From NCBI GenBank assembly GCA_018263505.1, contig JAANXA010000028.1, positions 1 through 64,000 of the forward strand: a stretch of DNA of 64,000 nt. The letters are read 5' to 3'. Position numbers and translations under genes: made by a program. The notes beneath the pieces were generated by a model that searched no databases, was not told where the DNA came from, and worked only from the letters and a program-made list of their open reading frames with translations. Position 1 is the first letter of the stretch. Each line of letters opens with the position of its first letter. The stretch is from Candidatus Nitrosopumilus sp. GTDB lineage: Archaea > Thermoproteota > Nitrososphaeria > Nitrososphaerales > Nitrosopumilaceae. Below, piece by piece: positions 1-6,966 of the stretch.

Positions 1-136
1 GGTGTAAAGAACCATCAACGAAGTTATCTACTTCGACTGAGGCTGCAGTAGATCCCATAGCAATGATGATGAGCCAGATTTTCTTTAGTCTCTGAATCTC
101 AACTTCTTTTGGGATTAATGCGGGCATCTGTGCCAT
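1..136 (-). CDS. amoC: Ammonia monooxygenase subunit C, 5' end only (partial)
   Basis: Reverse-strand reading gives MAQMPALIPKEVEIQRLKKI followed by WLIIIAMGSTAASVEVDNF, which I recognise as the N-terminus of archaeal AmoC. AmoC is a polytopic membrane subunit of the copper enzyme that oxidises ammonia to hydroxylamine. Only about 45 codons are present; the gene runs off the left edge. An in-frame ATG lies four codons upstream at 148, but a TATA-like box at 160-168 is about 28 bases from the ATG at 136, favouring that start with no leader. The gene is divergent from amoB. Confidence 0.93.
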   Translation of the reverse strand, partial: MAQMPALIPKEVEIQRLKKIWLIIIAMGSTAASVEVDNFVDGSLH

Positions 137-159
137 GTTAGTGTTCATGCGAGTTAGTG

Positions 160-168
160 ATATAAAGC
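160..168 (-). promoter_or_regulatory. TATA-like box of amoC
   Basis: The reverse strand reads CTTTATATC, about 28 bases before the preferred amoC ATG at 136. Spacing fits an archaeal TATA box feeding a leaderless transcript. Inferred from position and sequence only. Confidence 0.5.
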
Positions 169-292
169 AAAGGTTTGAAAAATAACATAATTTAATGAAA
201 AATTTAATGGTATTTAATCCAATAAATGCATATTATTTAATTTCTTAAAATATTAAATAAAATAATTATAATAATTTTTTTCAATTTTCACT

Positions 293-312
293 GTTTATCA
301 TTGATGATTAAC
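293..312. repeat. Imperfect inverted repeat upstream of amoB
   Basis: The sequence gtttatcattgatgattaac pairs with itself at eight of nine arm positions around a 2-base centre. It lies about 80-100 bases before the amoB ATG and about 40 bases before its likely TATA box. It could be an operator for a dimeric regulator; no regulator is identifiable from the sequence. Confidence 0.4.
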
Positions 313-391
313 AAGTAAAAAAACAACGATCCTAGTCATGAAGGCAAAACATATAACGACGTGGATTATCTTTTACAAATTAGGGATAACT

Positions 392-961
392 ATGGTCGAA
401 AAAAAGATTTTCGTATTCGGACTAGCTGTTGTATTAGCACTAGGAACTCTAGGTTTCAACTGGGTTGAGGCAATTGTTCCAACTGCAGATGCACACGGTG
501 TCCAAGCACAACTCCAAAGTCGTTTCATTAGAATTGAAGATGAAACCTTTAACAGACAATCCTTACAAACTGGCGAAACCTTGACTCTTCAAGGTACACT
601 AGTCAGTCTTGTAGAAAGAGACCTTAGAGGATGGATATCCATTTTCTCAGAGTCAACCAATGCAGGTAACAGATGGGAGATGTTAGCAAGAGATCCACCA
701 GGAAACGTCTTTGACATTCCAGGTAACGCTGTTGTTGAATATTCACTATCTGCAAAAGCACTTGAAGCAGGTGTATACCACGTACACACCCAACTCAATG
801 TAGCCCAAGTTGGTCCAGGACTTGGTCCAGGTCAAACAGTTGTCGTCGAAGGTGATCCAATTATCAAACCAATTCCATATACCAATATTGCATACCAATC
901 AATTATGATTGGTGTCGGATATGTGATTACGTTTGCAACAAGACCTTGGCAAGTGATCTAA
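392..961 (+). CDS. amoB: Ammonia monooxygenase subunit B
   Basis: Archaeal AmoB, the mostly extracytoplasmic subunit of ammonia monooxygenase. The ORF track starts at 338, but archaeal AmoB begins with the MVEKKIF stretch, so I use the ATG at 392, giving 189 aa, the usual archaeal length. Residues 1-34 form a signal/anchor ending before H35 in ADAHG; H130 and H132 in YHVHTQL match the copper-binding histidines known for PmoB/AmoB. A hydrophobic C-terminus (about 168-189) may be the single membrane helix. It is divergent from amoC, and no partner follows closely on the same strand, so it is probably transcribed alone. Confidence 0.97.
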   Translation: MVEKKIFVFGLAVVLALGTLGFNWVEAIVPTADAHGVQAQLQSRFIRIEDETFNRQSLQTGETLTLQGTLVSLVERDLRGWISIFSESTNAGNRWEMLARDPPGNVFDIPGNAVVEYSLSAKALEAGVYHVHTQLNVAQVGPGLGPGQTVVVEGDPIIKPIPYTNIAYQSIMIGVGYVITFATRPWQVI

Positions 962-967
962 ACAACC

Positions 968-986
968 CTCTTTTCCTTTTCATTTT
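968..986 (+). terminator. Pyrimidine/T-rich terminator after amoB
   Basis: A run ctcttttccttttcatttt begins 7 bases after the amoB stop. Archaeal transcription commonly ends at such T-rich stretches without a hairpin. Position-based inference. Confidence 0.45.
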
Positions 987-997
987 CTAGAGAATCA

Positions 998-1012
998 TTA
1001 CGATTATCGTAA
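998..1012. repeat. 15-bp palindrome after amoB
   Basis: ttacgattatcgtaa is a perfect inverted repeat with a single central base, starting 37 bases after the amoB stop. It may be a protein-binding site or a small hairpin in the amoB 3' end. Confidence 0.55.
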
Positions 1013-1117
1013 AGAGAACATACTGAGTCACCAAGTCCGTTCAAACCACCTATTTTTTGTTCAAGTGTATTTCTAAAATATCCATTTTAGTCTAATTTTG
1101 GACGTATTACAAGTGAA

Positions 1118-1135
1118 AAATACGCATGCGTATTT
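1118..1135. repeat. 18-bp perfect palindrome in amoB-downstream region
   Basis: aaatacgcatgcgtattt is fully self-complementary. Flanking aagt and actt extend the symmetry imperfectly. It is the most GC-rich spot in this AT-rich stretch. An operator for a dimeric regulator is the simplest reading; no gene starts within 250 bases. Confidence 0.6.
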
Positions 1136-1150
1136 ACTTTTTGTAACATC

Positions 1151-1275
1151 ACTTGAACAAATGAACGATTACTTGAACGATTTTGACATCACTTGAACGA
1201 AATGGTATTACACTTGAACAATTCTAGTTTTACTTGAATGAAAATGAATTTCGTTTGAAATATTAATTCGTTGAA
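1151..1275 (+). repeat. Phased direct-repeat array (ACTTGAAC-type)
   Basis: Copies of acttgaac start at 1151, 1171, 1191 and 1212, with acttgaat at 1232; further ttgaa cores occur at 1255 and 1271. Successive cores are 20, 20, 21, 20, 21 and 16 bases apart, so most fall on one face of the helix every two turns. An inverted copy (gttcaagtg) is at 1059-1067. The unit is too short and spacers too small for CRISPR. Tandem protein-binding sites are the likeliest role. Confidence 0.6.
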
Positions 1276-1410
1276 ATGGAATTGAGATGAAATGAAGAAT
1301 CATGCAAAAATACAAAACAAGAAAATAGGATTATTAAAATATCAAAATAGACAATTATGAAATAATAATCAAAAGAAAGGACTTTAAGGAATTATAATAA
1401 AAACATCATT

Positions 1411-1932
1411 ATGATTTGGCCAGGAACTGGAGATCCTTACAAAAGAAAAAAGACCATTAGATTCCTCATCATATCTACCGTAATTGGAATTGCTACTGCA
1501 GGTGTTGCATCAACAATTGGATCATTAGGAGATGAGAATAATCCATTAAAAGTTTGCATAGAAGATAGGAACACACCATTCAAAATCAAAGCATCATTAG
1601 AGCTGATAATTGATGGAGAGAAAGCAGACATTCCAGCCAATATCGGATTGAATGATGGCGAATGTCAAAGAACTATGTATACATTGACTAATGATGGTAC
1701 AATTTATGCAGAATGGGAAGAAGAATATCCATTTGAAATAGGTCACTTTTTGTGGATGTGGGACTTTCCTCTAAGAGATATGAATCAAGATAAATCAGCA
1801 ATTTATGTAAATGATAAAGAATCACCTCATTTCATCAATCATCCACTACAAAATGGATATCACTACAAAGCAGTATTTACATCAAAAGCATATGATGAAT
1901 CAAAAGATACAGACTTTTTGCCTGAGAATTAG
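1411..1932 (+). CDS. Conserved-looking anchored protein of unknown function near amo genes
   Basis: I cannot name this 173-aa protein. It has a short charged N-terminus, one hydrophobic segment at about residues 16-40, then a mainly hydrophilic domain with two cysteines (VCIED, GECQR) that could form a disulfide outside the cell. The topology suggests an N-terminally anchored extracytoplasmic domain. A TATA-like ctttaagga sits about 25 bases before the ATG. It lies between amoB and two small membrane-protein genes on the opposite strand, so a link with AMO is possible but inferred only from position. Confidence 0.7.
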   Translation: MIWPGTGDPYKRKKTIRFLIISTVIGIATAGVASTIGSLGDENNPLKVCIEDRNTPFKIKASLELIIDGEKADIPANIGLNDGECQRTMYTLTNDGTIYAEWEEEYPFEIGHFLWMWDFPLRDMNQDKSAIYVNDKESPHFINHPLQNGYHYKAVFTSKAYDESKDTDFLPEN

Positions 1933-1995
1933 AGGCAAAATAGAAGTTAAAACAAATAATTGCAGACTTTGTAAAAAATAGATTTTTTTTAAAAT

Positions 1996-2011
1996 AAACT
2001 TGAGCAAGTTT
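1996..2011. terminator. Hairpin with T-tract between convergent genes
   Basis: aaacttgagcaagttt is a 7-bp inverted repeat with a 2-base centre, located between the convergent ends of the 173-aa gene and the small membrane-protein gene. An 8-T run (1983-1990) precedes it on the + strand. It may serve as a bidirectional terminator or RNA-end stabiliser. Confidence 0.4.
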
Positions 2012-2057
2012 GAGTTTAAGAGTTCTAAAAATAATGAAAATAAGAAAGGTGGTAAGT

Positions 2058-2360
2058 TTACCAGTATTTACCGTTGTCTGGAATAAGACCAATACCTTCT
2101 CTTTCAAAGTGTCTGTCTAATTCATCAACCCATCTTTCACGGTTGTCTTTGTAAGCCCATCCGTGTACACGTAACCAGAATGAGATAATTCCAAGGAGGA
2201 ATATAGTGAACATCATGGTTCCGAAGATGTAAATCATTACATCATAGAATAATGGATCATAGTTTGGTCCTAATTGTCCTGTAATTGATGACAGGATGCT
2301 TAGGAAAGTACCTACGATAGGAATCATAATAATTTGGCTCAATTTGTGCGATATATACAT
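2058..2360 (-). CDS. Small membrane protein, candidate AMO accessory subunit
   Basis: A 100-aa protein starting MYISHKLSQIIM. Two hydrophobic segments (about residues 9-27 and 38-63) are followed by a charged cytoplasmic-type tail (YKDNRERWVDELDRHFERE). The longer ORF start at 2453 would cross the likely promoter (ctataaag on this strand at about 2411-2418) and the repeats around it, so I prefer the ATG at 2360. Archaeal AMO is known to contain small extra membrane subunits (AmoX, AmoY, AmoZ); location and topology make this a candidate for one of them, but I cannot assign which. Confidence 0.75.
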   Translation of the reverse strand: MYISHKLSQIIMIPIVGTFLSILSSITGQLGPNYDPLFYDVMIYIFGTMMFTIFLLGIISFWLRVHGWAYKDNRERWVDELDRHFEREGIGLIPDNGKYW

Positions 2361-2378
2361 TTCTTTTGTTATCAAAGA

Positions 2379-2392
2379 GTACGAGATCAGTA
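2379..2392 (-). promoter_or_regulatory. 14-bp element shared with the next gene (copy 1)
   Basis: gtacgagatcagta (reverse strand TACTGATCTCGTAC) occurs here, 18 bases before the small membrane-protein ATG, and again identically at 2898-2911. It probably spans the transcription start if the TATA box is at 2411-2418. Shared regulation of the two small membrane-protein genes is inferred. Confidence 0.5.
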
Positions 2393-2402
2393 ATTCAGTT
2401 GT

Positions 2403-2429
2403 TGTGAGGACTTTATAGTGTGAGGACTT
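2403..2429 (-). repeat. Direct repeat of an 11-mer flanking a TATA-like box
   Basis: tgtgaggactt occurs at 2403-2413 and 2419-2429, a 16-base period, with the TATA-like element between and overlapping the copies. A degenerate third copy may follow (gatagtgaagag). Such repeats around the core promoter suggest a regulator that blocks or recruits TBP. Confidence 0.45.
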
Positions 2430-2492
2430 GATAGTGAAGAGCCCAGTATCCACTAAGAAAAGATAATAAAATAAGAGAAAATGGAGGTTTGT

Positions 2493-2825
2493 TTATCCTC
2501 TTCCCATTGCTGCGTATTTACCAGACATTCCTCTAATGAAGAAAGCTCCAGCAATACCACCAAATACGGCACCTGCAATTACTGCTGCACCAATTACACC
2601 ACCTGCATCAAGATACGGAGTTCCAGAACCAGATGCTGGGTTTGCCTCAGCAGATTCAATTCTTCGTCTTTGTAATTCAAGTGCTTCTTCTAGTGTATAT
2701 GTACCAGTTTGGCCACTATCACCGACGTTACCCATGTACTGTGCAAATGCTACTGCACTTTCTGCATAGAGTCCGATAGTGAAGACAGCGATTAAGGATG
2801 CTGCTAATAGTATTTTTGTATTCAT
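2493..2825 (-). CDS. Small secreted/anchored protein, candidate AMO accessory subunit
   Basis: A 110-aa protein with a clear signal peptide (residues 1-29, MNTKILLAASLIAVFTIGLY), a short hydrophilic section (VGDSGQTGTYTLEEALELQR) and a Gly/Ala-rich hydrophobic C-terminal segment (about 73-98) ending RGMSGKYAAMGRG. The ATG at 2825 is preceded by a TATA-like tttaaataa near 2858-2866 on this strand. It lies upstream of the 100-aa membrane protein on the same strand and shares its 14-bp promoter element. Role as an extra AMO subunit (AmoY/AmoZ type) is plausible but unproven. Confidence 0.75.
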   Translation of the reverse strand: MNTKILLAASLIAVFTIGLYAESAVAFAQYMGNVGDSGQTGTYTLEEALELQRRRIESAEANPASGSGTPYLDAGGVIGAAVIAGAVFGGIAGAFFIRGMSGKYAAMGRG

Positions 2826-2897
2826 ACTGTTTACCTGTTCGATTTGGCAAAGAGTACTTATTTAAAACTTTATTCTGAACTTCAAATTTTAAAAAAT

Positions 2898-2911
2898 GTA
2901 CGAGATCAGTA
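2898..2911 (-). promoter_or_regulatory. 14-bp element shared with the small membrane-protein promoter (copy 2)
   Basis: Identical to 2379-2392. Here it is about 35 bases upstream of the TATA-like box of the 110-aa protein gene and also 39 bases before the uS15 ATG on the other strand, so it could act on either gene. Confidence 0.5.
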
Positions 2912-2949
2912 TAAGTAACGTTTAATTTTGTACTTAATTGAGTCAGAAT

Positions 2950-3399
2950 ATGGGACGAATGCACACACACAGACATGGGAAATCACATTCCATTAGACCA
3001 GCTACATTACGTGCACCTTCTTGGGTAACATTAGATGCTAAAGAAGTTGAAGAACTAGTAGTGAAATATTCCAAAGATGGGTTAACTCCAAGTCAAATTG
3101 GAATAAAACTAAGAGACCAACATTCAATTCCACTAATCAAACCAATTACCAAAAAAAGTATGGGTCAAATTTTAGAAGAAAATGATTTAAAATCTGAAAT
3201 GCCTGAAGACCTTGAAAATATTGTCAACAAGGCAGTAGGTCTTCAAAAACACCTCAAGGTAAACAAAGGAGATAACAGAAATGTTAGATCTTTAGAGTTG
3301 ATTGAGGCTAAAGTTCACAGACTTTCAGTGTATTATAAAAAAATTGGAAGAATTCCAAAAACATGGAAGTATAAATCAGTGGTTGCTCAATTAGAGTAA
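2950..3399 (+). CDS. rps15: 30S ribosomal protein S15 (uS15)
   Basis: Archaeal/eukaryal-type uS15 of 149 aa. It starts MGRMHTHRHGKSHSIRP, the typical basic N-terminus, so I use the ATG at 2950 rather than 2938. The C-terminal S15 core includes LELIEAKVHRLSVYYK and ends KTWKYKSVVAQLE. It binds 16S rRNA in the small subunit. It overlaps the downstream RecJ-like gene by one base (TAATG), showing translational coupling; uS15 beside a RecJ-like DHH nuclease is an arrangement also known in other archaea. Confidence 0.96.
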   Translation: MGRMHTHRHGKSHSIRPATLRAPSWVTLDAKEVEELVVKYSKDGLTPSQIGIKLRDQHSIPLIKPITKKSMGQILEENDLKSEMPEDLENIVNKAVGLQKHLKVNKGDNRNVRSLELIEAKVHRLSVYYKKIGRIPKTWKYKSVVAQLE

Positions 3400-4820
3400 T
3401 GACAAAATCGCTGGACGAATCGTTATCATATTTCAAAGACAAAGTTTCAGATTGTATAAGGTCTCAAAAATCAATTTTTGTTACAACCCATCTGGATTGT
3501 GATGGACTTACATCAGGAAGCATTATCACTAAGGCTCTAATCAGGGCAGGAGCAAAATGTACAGTTAGAACATCAAAAGAATTTAGTAAAAATGTAGTAG
3601 AGTCGTTCAAAACAGATTCAAGAGATTTTCACATCATCACTGATCTAGGAGGAGGCTTTGCTAATACATTAGATGAGTCATTAGGAGATAATTGGATGGT
3701 TTTAGATCATCATCAAATACCAGATGAAGAATTAGATAATCAAAATGTAATCAATGCATGGAGACTTGGAATGGATGGAGGTACTGAAATTTGTGCTGGA
3801 GGAATGGCATATCTTGCATCAATGGCCCTTGATGAAAAAAATTCAGATTTGTCAGCAATTGCAGTAGTATCAGCATTAGGAGATAGACAAGACCAAGGAG
3901 AAAAAAAGTCATTTGTGGGTAAGAATTTTGAAATTGCAAGAATTGCCAAAGAGCAGGGTTTAGTAGAAATTGATTTGGATTTATTATTAGTAGGTAGAGA
4001 AACAAGACCATTGCCAGATGCTTTGGCATTTACATCGCAGCCATTTATTGAAGGGTTAACATGGAATAGAGACACATGTCTTTCACTACTAAATTCATCA
4101 GGAATTCAATTAAAAGAAGAAGGAAGATGGAGAGTTCCAGCTGAATTAAACGAAGAAGAGAAAAGACAAGTGATTGAGTCAATCACCAAATTTGCTTCTG
4201 GAAAAAATGCAACTGAAATAATGTCAGAATTAATTGGATATACATACACATTTCCAAGAGAAGATAGAAGAAGTTTCTTACGAGATGGTAGAGAATTCTC
4301 TACAATGTTAAACTCATGTGGAAGAATTAATCGTTCAGGTGTAGGAATGGCAGTATGTATGGGAGACAGAAATAAAATTCTTCAAGAAGCAGAAACAATT
4401 CTCACAGATTATAGAAAAATGATTAGAGAATATATGAAAATATTATCAAATGAAAGGTGGAGAATTTCAGAAAGTGAAACTTGTGTAATGGTAAATGGTG
4501 AAGATGTCGTACCAGAAACAATGACAGGAACAATTTCTTCATTAATAGCAGGTTCTCCAAAAAATACGGGAAAAATTATAATTTTACGAACAAAAGGAGA
4601 GCAAGGAACAATAAAATTTTCGTCAAGAAAATCATTTAGTTGTAAATCAGATATTAATCTCAGTGAATTGATGAGAACAGGTGCTGCTAAATTTGATGGT
4701 GTTGGAGGAGGTCATGATGCTGCAGCAGGGGCAAAAATAACTAAAGACAAATTGGATGAATTTCTTAATTATTTAGAAGTAAATGTCATTAACATGTCAA
4801 ATGGAAATAAGTCTCAATAA
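3399..4820 (+). CDS. RecJ-like DHH-family single-strand exonuclease
   Basis: A 473-aa DHH/DHHA1 phosphoesterase. The catalytic motifs are visible: THLDCDGLTSG (residues 30-40), TDLGGG (81-86) and DHH at 103-105; a glycine-rich GVGGGHDAAAG near residue 450 marks the DHHA1 domain. Archaeal RecJ-like proteins (GAN and relatives) degrade single-stranded DNA or RNA and associate with the GINS-containing replisome. Coupling to uS15 upstream and Pcc1 downstream gives a compact translation/replication operon. Whether it acts on DNA or RNA cannot be read from sequence. Confidence 0.88.
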   Translation: MTKSLDESLSYFKDKVSDCIRSQKSIFVTTHLDCDGLTSGSIITKALIRAGAKCTVRTSKEFSKNVVESFKTDSRDFHIITDLGGGFANTLDESLGDNWMVLDHHQIPDEELDNQNVINAWRLGMDGGTEICAGGMAYLASMALDEKNSDLSAIAVVSALGDRQDQGEKKSFVGKNFEIARIAKEQGLVEIDLDLLLVGRETRPLPDALAFTSQPFIEGLTWNRDTCLSLLNSSGIQLKEEGRWRVPAELNEEEKRQVIESITKFASGKNATEIMSELIGYTYTFPREDRRSFLRDGREFSTMLNSCGRINRSGVGMAVCMGDRNKILQEAETILTDYRKMIREYMKILSNERWRISESETCVMVNGEDVVPETMTGTISSLIAGSPKNTGKIIILRTKGEQGTIKFSSRKSFSCKSDINLSELMRTGAAKFDGVGGGHDAAAGAKITKDKLDEFLNYLEVNVINMSNGNKSQ

Positions 4821-5025
4821 CATTTCAAAAGAGAAGGCAGAGACAGTCAAAAAGGCATTAGAGCCAGATAATGTGGATTTTCCTGAAGGATTGAGTCTTT
4901 TTGTTGAAAATATTGATAACAAACTAGTTTTTAATTTTCAAAGTGAGAAAAACATGAAACATTTGATTGGAACAGTTGATGAAATATTGGAGCACATTCA
5001 AGTTGCATTAAAGGTGATAGAATAA
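4801..5025 (+). CDS. pcc1: KEOPS complex subunit Pcc1
   Basis: A 74-aa protein starting MEISLNNIS. Small size, the KKALEPDN segment and the FQSEKNMKHLIGTVDEIL stretch fit Pcc1, the dimerisation subunit of KEOPS, which makes the tRNA t6A37 modification. The track starts at 4783, but the ATG at 4801 gives the usual Pcc1 N-terminus; it lies inside the 3' end of the RecJ-like gene in another frame. Its stop overlaps the serS start (TAATG), so it is cotranscribed. Assignment rests on short-family resemblance. Confidence 0.75.
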   Translation: MEISLNNISKEKAETVKKALEPDNVDFPEGLSLFVENIDNKLVFNFQSEKNMKHLIGTVDEILEHIQVALKVIE

Positions 5026-6290
5026 TGTTAGATCCCAAATTAATCAAAGAAAAACCAAGTATGATTAGAGACATGCTCAAAGATAGAGCAGTTGATTTTG
5101 ATTTAGATGCATTAACTGAATCTGATCAAAAAAGACGTGAATTTATTGTAAAAACTGACGAATTACGAAAAAAGAAAAACCAAGTAGCATTAGAGATTTC
5201 TCAAAAAAAGAAGATAGGCGAAGATGTATCATCGATTTTATCAGAGATGAAAAATGTATCATCAGAACTAACAAAATTAGAAACAGAACAAGAAGAAATT
5301 GAAAAAAAATATAGAAAATTAGCATTTACAATTCCAAATTTAGTTCACAAAACAGTTCCAGTAGGAGCAGATGAGACTGCCAATAAAGAAATAAAAAAAT
5401 GGGGAAATATTCCAGAATTTGATTTTAAAATAAATGATCATATCGATATTTCAGAAAAACTAGCTTTGGTAGATTTAGAGAGAGCTGCTAAAGTAGCAGG
5501 AGCAAGATTTTATTATTTGAAAAATGATCTAGTTAGACTAAATCAGTCTCTGATTCATTATGGATTAGATTTCCTTTCAAAAAAAGGATATTCTTTGGTT
5601 CAACCACCTTACATGATAAATCAACAATCAATGGAAGGAGCAGTGATTGCAGATGATTTTGAGGAGGTAATTTACAAAATTGATGATGAAGATCTTTACA
5701 TGATTGGAACATCAGAACACGCAATGGCAGCAATGCATTCAAAAGAAATTATCGAAGGAAAAGATCTGCCTTTAAGATATGCAGGAATTAGTCCATGTTT
5801 TAGGAAAGAAGCAGGAGCACATGGAAGAGATCAAAAAGGGATTTTCAGAGTGCATCAATTCGATAAAATTGAACAATTTGTATTTTCTAGACCAGAAGAC
5901 TCTTGGAAAGAACATGAAAAAATGTTAGAGATTGCTGAAGAATTTTATCAAAAATTAGAAATCCCATACAAAGTGATGTTATTATCAACGGGGGATTTAG
6001 GTAAAATTTCAGCAAAAACATATGATATTGAAGCATGGATGGCAGGTCAAAATGCATACAGGGAAATTGTTTCTTGTTCAAACTGTTTAGAATATCAAGC
6101 CAGAAGACTAAAGATCAGATTTAGAGACAAAACAAATGAAGATACACAGTATTTGCATACTCTAAACAGTACCCTAATTGCCACAACAAGAATTATGGTA
6201 TCAATAATGGAGAATTTCCAAACTAAAGATGGACATATCAAAATTCCAAAAGTTTTACAAAACTACATGGGAAATCAAAAAGAAATTTAG
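5025..6290 (+). CDS. serS: Seryl-tRNA synthetase
   Basis: Class II aminoacyl-tRNA synthetase of 421 aa that charges tRNA-Ser. It starts MLDPKLIKEKPSMIRDMLKD, with the long N-terminal antiparallel coiled coil at about residues 35-100 that grips the tRNA variable arm. Motif 2 is seen in CFRKEAGAHGRDQKGIFRVH and the active-site CSNCLEYQARR region follows; motif 3 lies near LNSTLIATTRIMVSIMEN. Common bacterial/archaeal type, not the rare methanogen type. Last gene of the uS15 operon. Confidence 0.96.
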   Translation: MLDPKLIKEKPSMIRDMLKDRAVDFDLDALTESDQKRREFIVKTDELRKKKNQVALEISQKKKIGEDVSSILSEMKNVSSELTKLETEQEEIEKKYRKLAFTIPNLVHKTVPVGADETANKEIKKWGNIPEFDFKINDHIDISEKLALVDLERAAKVAGARFYYLKNDLVRLNQSLIHYGLDFLSKKGYSLVQPPYMINQQSMEGAVIADDFEEVIYKIDDEDLYMIGTSEHAMAAMHSKEIIEGKDLPLRYAGISPCFRKEAGAHGRDQKGIFRVHQFDKIEQFVFSRPEDSWKEHEKMLEIAEEFYQKLEIPYKVMLLSTGDLGKISAKTYDIEAWMAGQNAYREIVSCSNCLEYQARRLKIRFRDKTNEDTQYLHTLNSTLIATTRIMVSIMENFQTKDGHIKIPKVLQNYMGNQKEI

Positions 6291-6330
6291 TGACATACCC
6301 TTATATTTTGGGTTTGAAGGTCGATAATAA

Positions 6331-6942
6331 TTGGCACGTAGAAAAGGTAGAGTAAAGGACAAGTGGAGAGAAAAACGCTGGGTTACAGTAAATGCACCAG
6401 ATTCGTTTAACAATGTTCCAATAGGATATGTTCCAATTACTGATGATGAGAATGCAGCAGGTAGAGTTTTAGAAGTTACACTTTATGATATTCTAAAAGG
6501 AGATCCATCACAACATCAATACAAGATTTATTTCCAAATCAAAAATGTTGAAGGAGACAAAGCAACTTCTATTTTCAAAAGATATGAGTATTCTAAAGAA
6601 TTTTTACGTAGTTTAGTTAGAAGAGGTTCATCAAAAATCAATTTCATTATTGATGTTAAAACAAAAGATGGTTATGTCTTTAGAATTAAAGTACTTGCCC
6701 TCACACATAGACAACTTAACACATCTAGACAACATGCACTTAGATTAATTGCAAGAGATGTGATTAATAAAACAATTCCAGAGATGACAATCGAACAGTT
6801 TGTTCAAGCCACATGTTACAGTAAAATTAATTCTGATATCATGGCTGCATTCAAGAAAGTAATCAGAGTAAGACATGTAGGTCTTGAAAAAGTGAAACTT
6901 ATCAGAACTGCAGATAAAGAAACCAAATTACTTGAAGCATAA
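6331..6942 (+). CDS. rps3ae: 30S ribosomal protein S3Ae (eS1)
   Basis: Archaeal eS1 of 203 aa, a small-subunit protein near the mRNA exit. Recognisable sections are KDKWREKRWVTVNAP, GRVLEVTLYDILKGDPSQ and RLIARDVINKTIPEMTIEQF. The only sensible start is TTG at 6331, followed immediately by ARRKGRVK. A T-rich tract follows the stop. Confidence 0.96.
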   Translation: MARRKGRVKDKWREKRWVTVNAPDSFNNVPIGYVPITDDENAAGRVLEVTLYDILKGDPSQHQYKIYFQIKNVEGDKATSIFKRYEYSKEFLRSLVRRGSSKINFIIDVKTKDGYVFRIKVLALTHRQLNTSRQHALRLIARDVINKTIPEMTIEQFVQATCYSKINSDIMAAFKKVIRVRHVGLEKVKLIRTADKETKLLEA

Positions 6943-6950
6943 ACGTCAAG

Positions 6951-6960
6951 TTATTTTTTT
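6951..6960 (+). terminator. T-tract after eS1 gene
   Basis: ttattttttt starts 8 bases after the eS1 stop, in the 24-base gap before the next gene. It is a plausible archaeal terminator, though read-through to the next gene is also possible. Confidence 0.4.
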
Positions 6961-6966
6961 ATAATT

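Larger units (their letters stand above)
149..391. other. Divergent amoC/amoB intergenic region
   Basis: This 243-base region separates the two divergent AMO genes. It is extremely AT-rich, with runs of short A and T tracts between 180 and 285, and must carry both promoters. It holds an imperfect 20-bp inverted repeat at 293-312 and an amoB TATA candidate near 349-355 (catataac). No ORF beyond the out-of-place upstream extension of amoB is credible here. Confidence 0.6.
962..1410. other. Long non-coding region downstream of amoB
   Basis: About 450 bases without a credible gene. It contains a T-rich terminator, a 15-bp palindrome (998-1012), an inverted gttcaagtg (1059-1067), an 18-bp perfect palindrome (1118-1135), and a phased array of acttgaac-type repeats (1151-1275). 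The last 80 bases are AT-rich and contain ctttaagga (1381-1389), about 25 bases before the next ATG and a possible TATA box. It could be regulatory DNA, a small RNA, or both. Confidence 0.6.

Noticed and set aside
338-391. N-terminal extension of the amoB ORF
   Set aside because: Archaeal AmoB begins at MVEKKIF and the extension covers the likely promoter.
1151-1275. Possible CRISPR array
   Set aside because: Repeat units are only 8-10 bases with 10-12 base spacers, and no cas genes are present.
2481-2769. Plus-strand ORFs over the 110-aa membrane-protein gene
   Set aside because: Shadows: low-complexity products with no start signal, opposite a clear signal-peptide protein.
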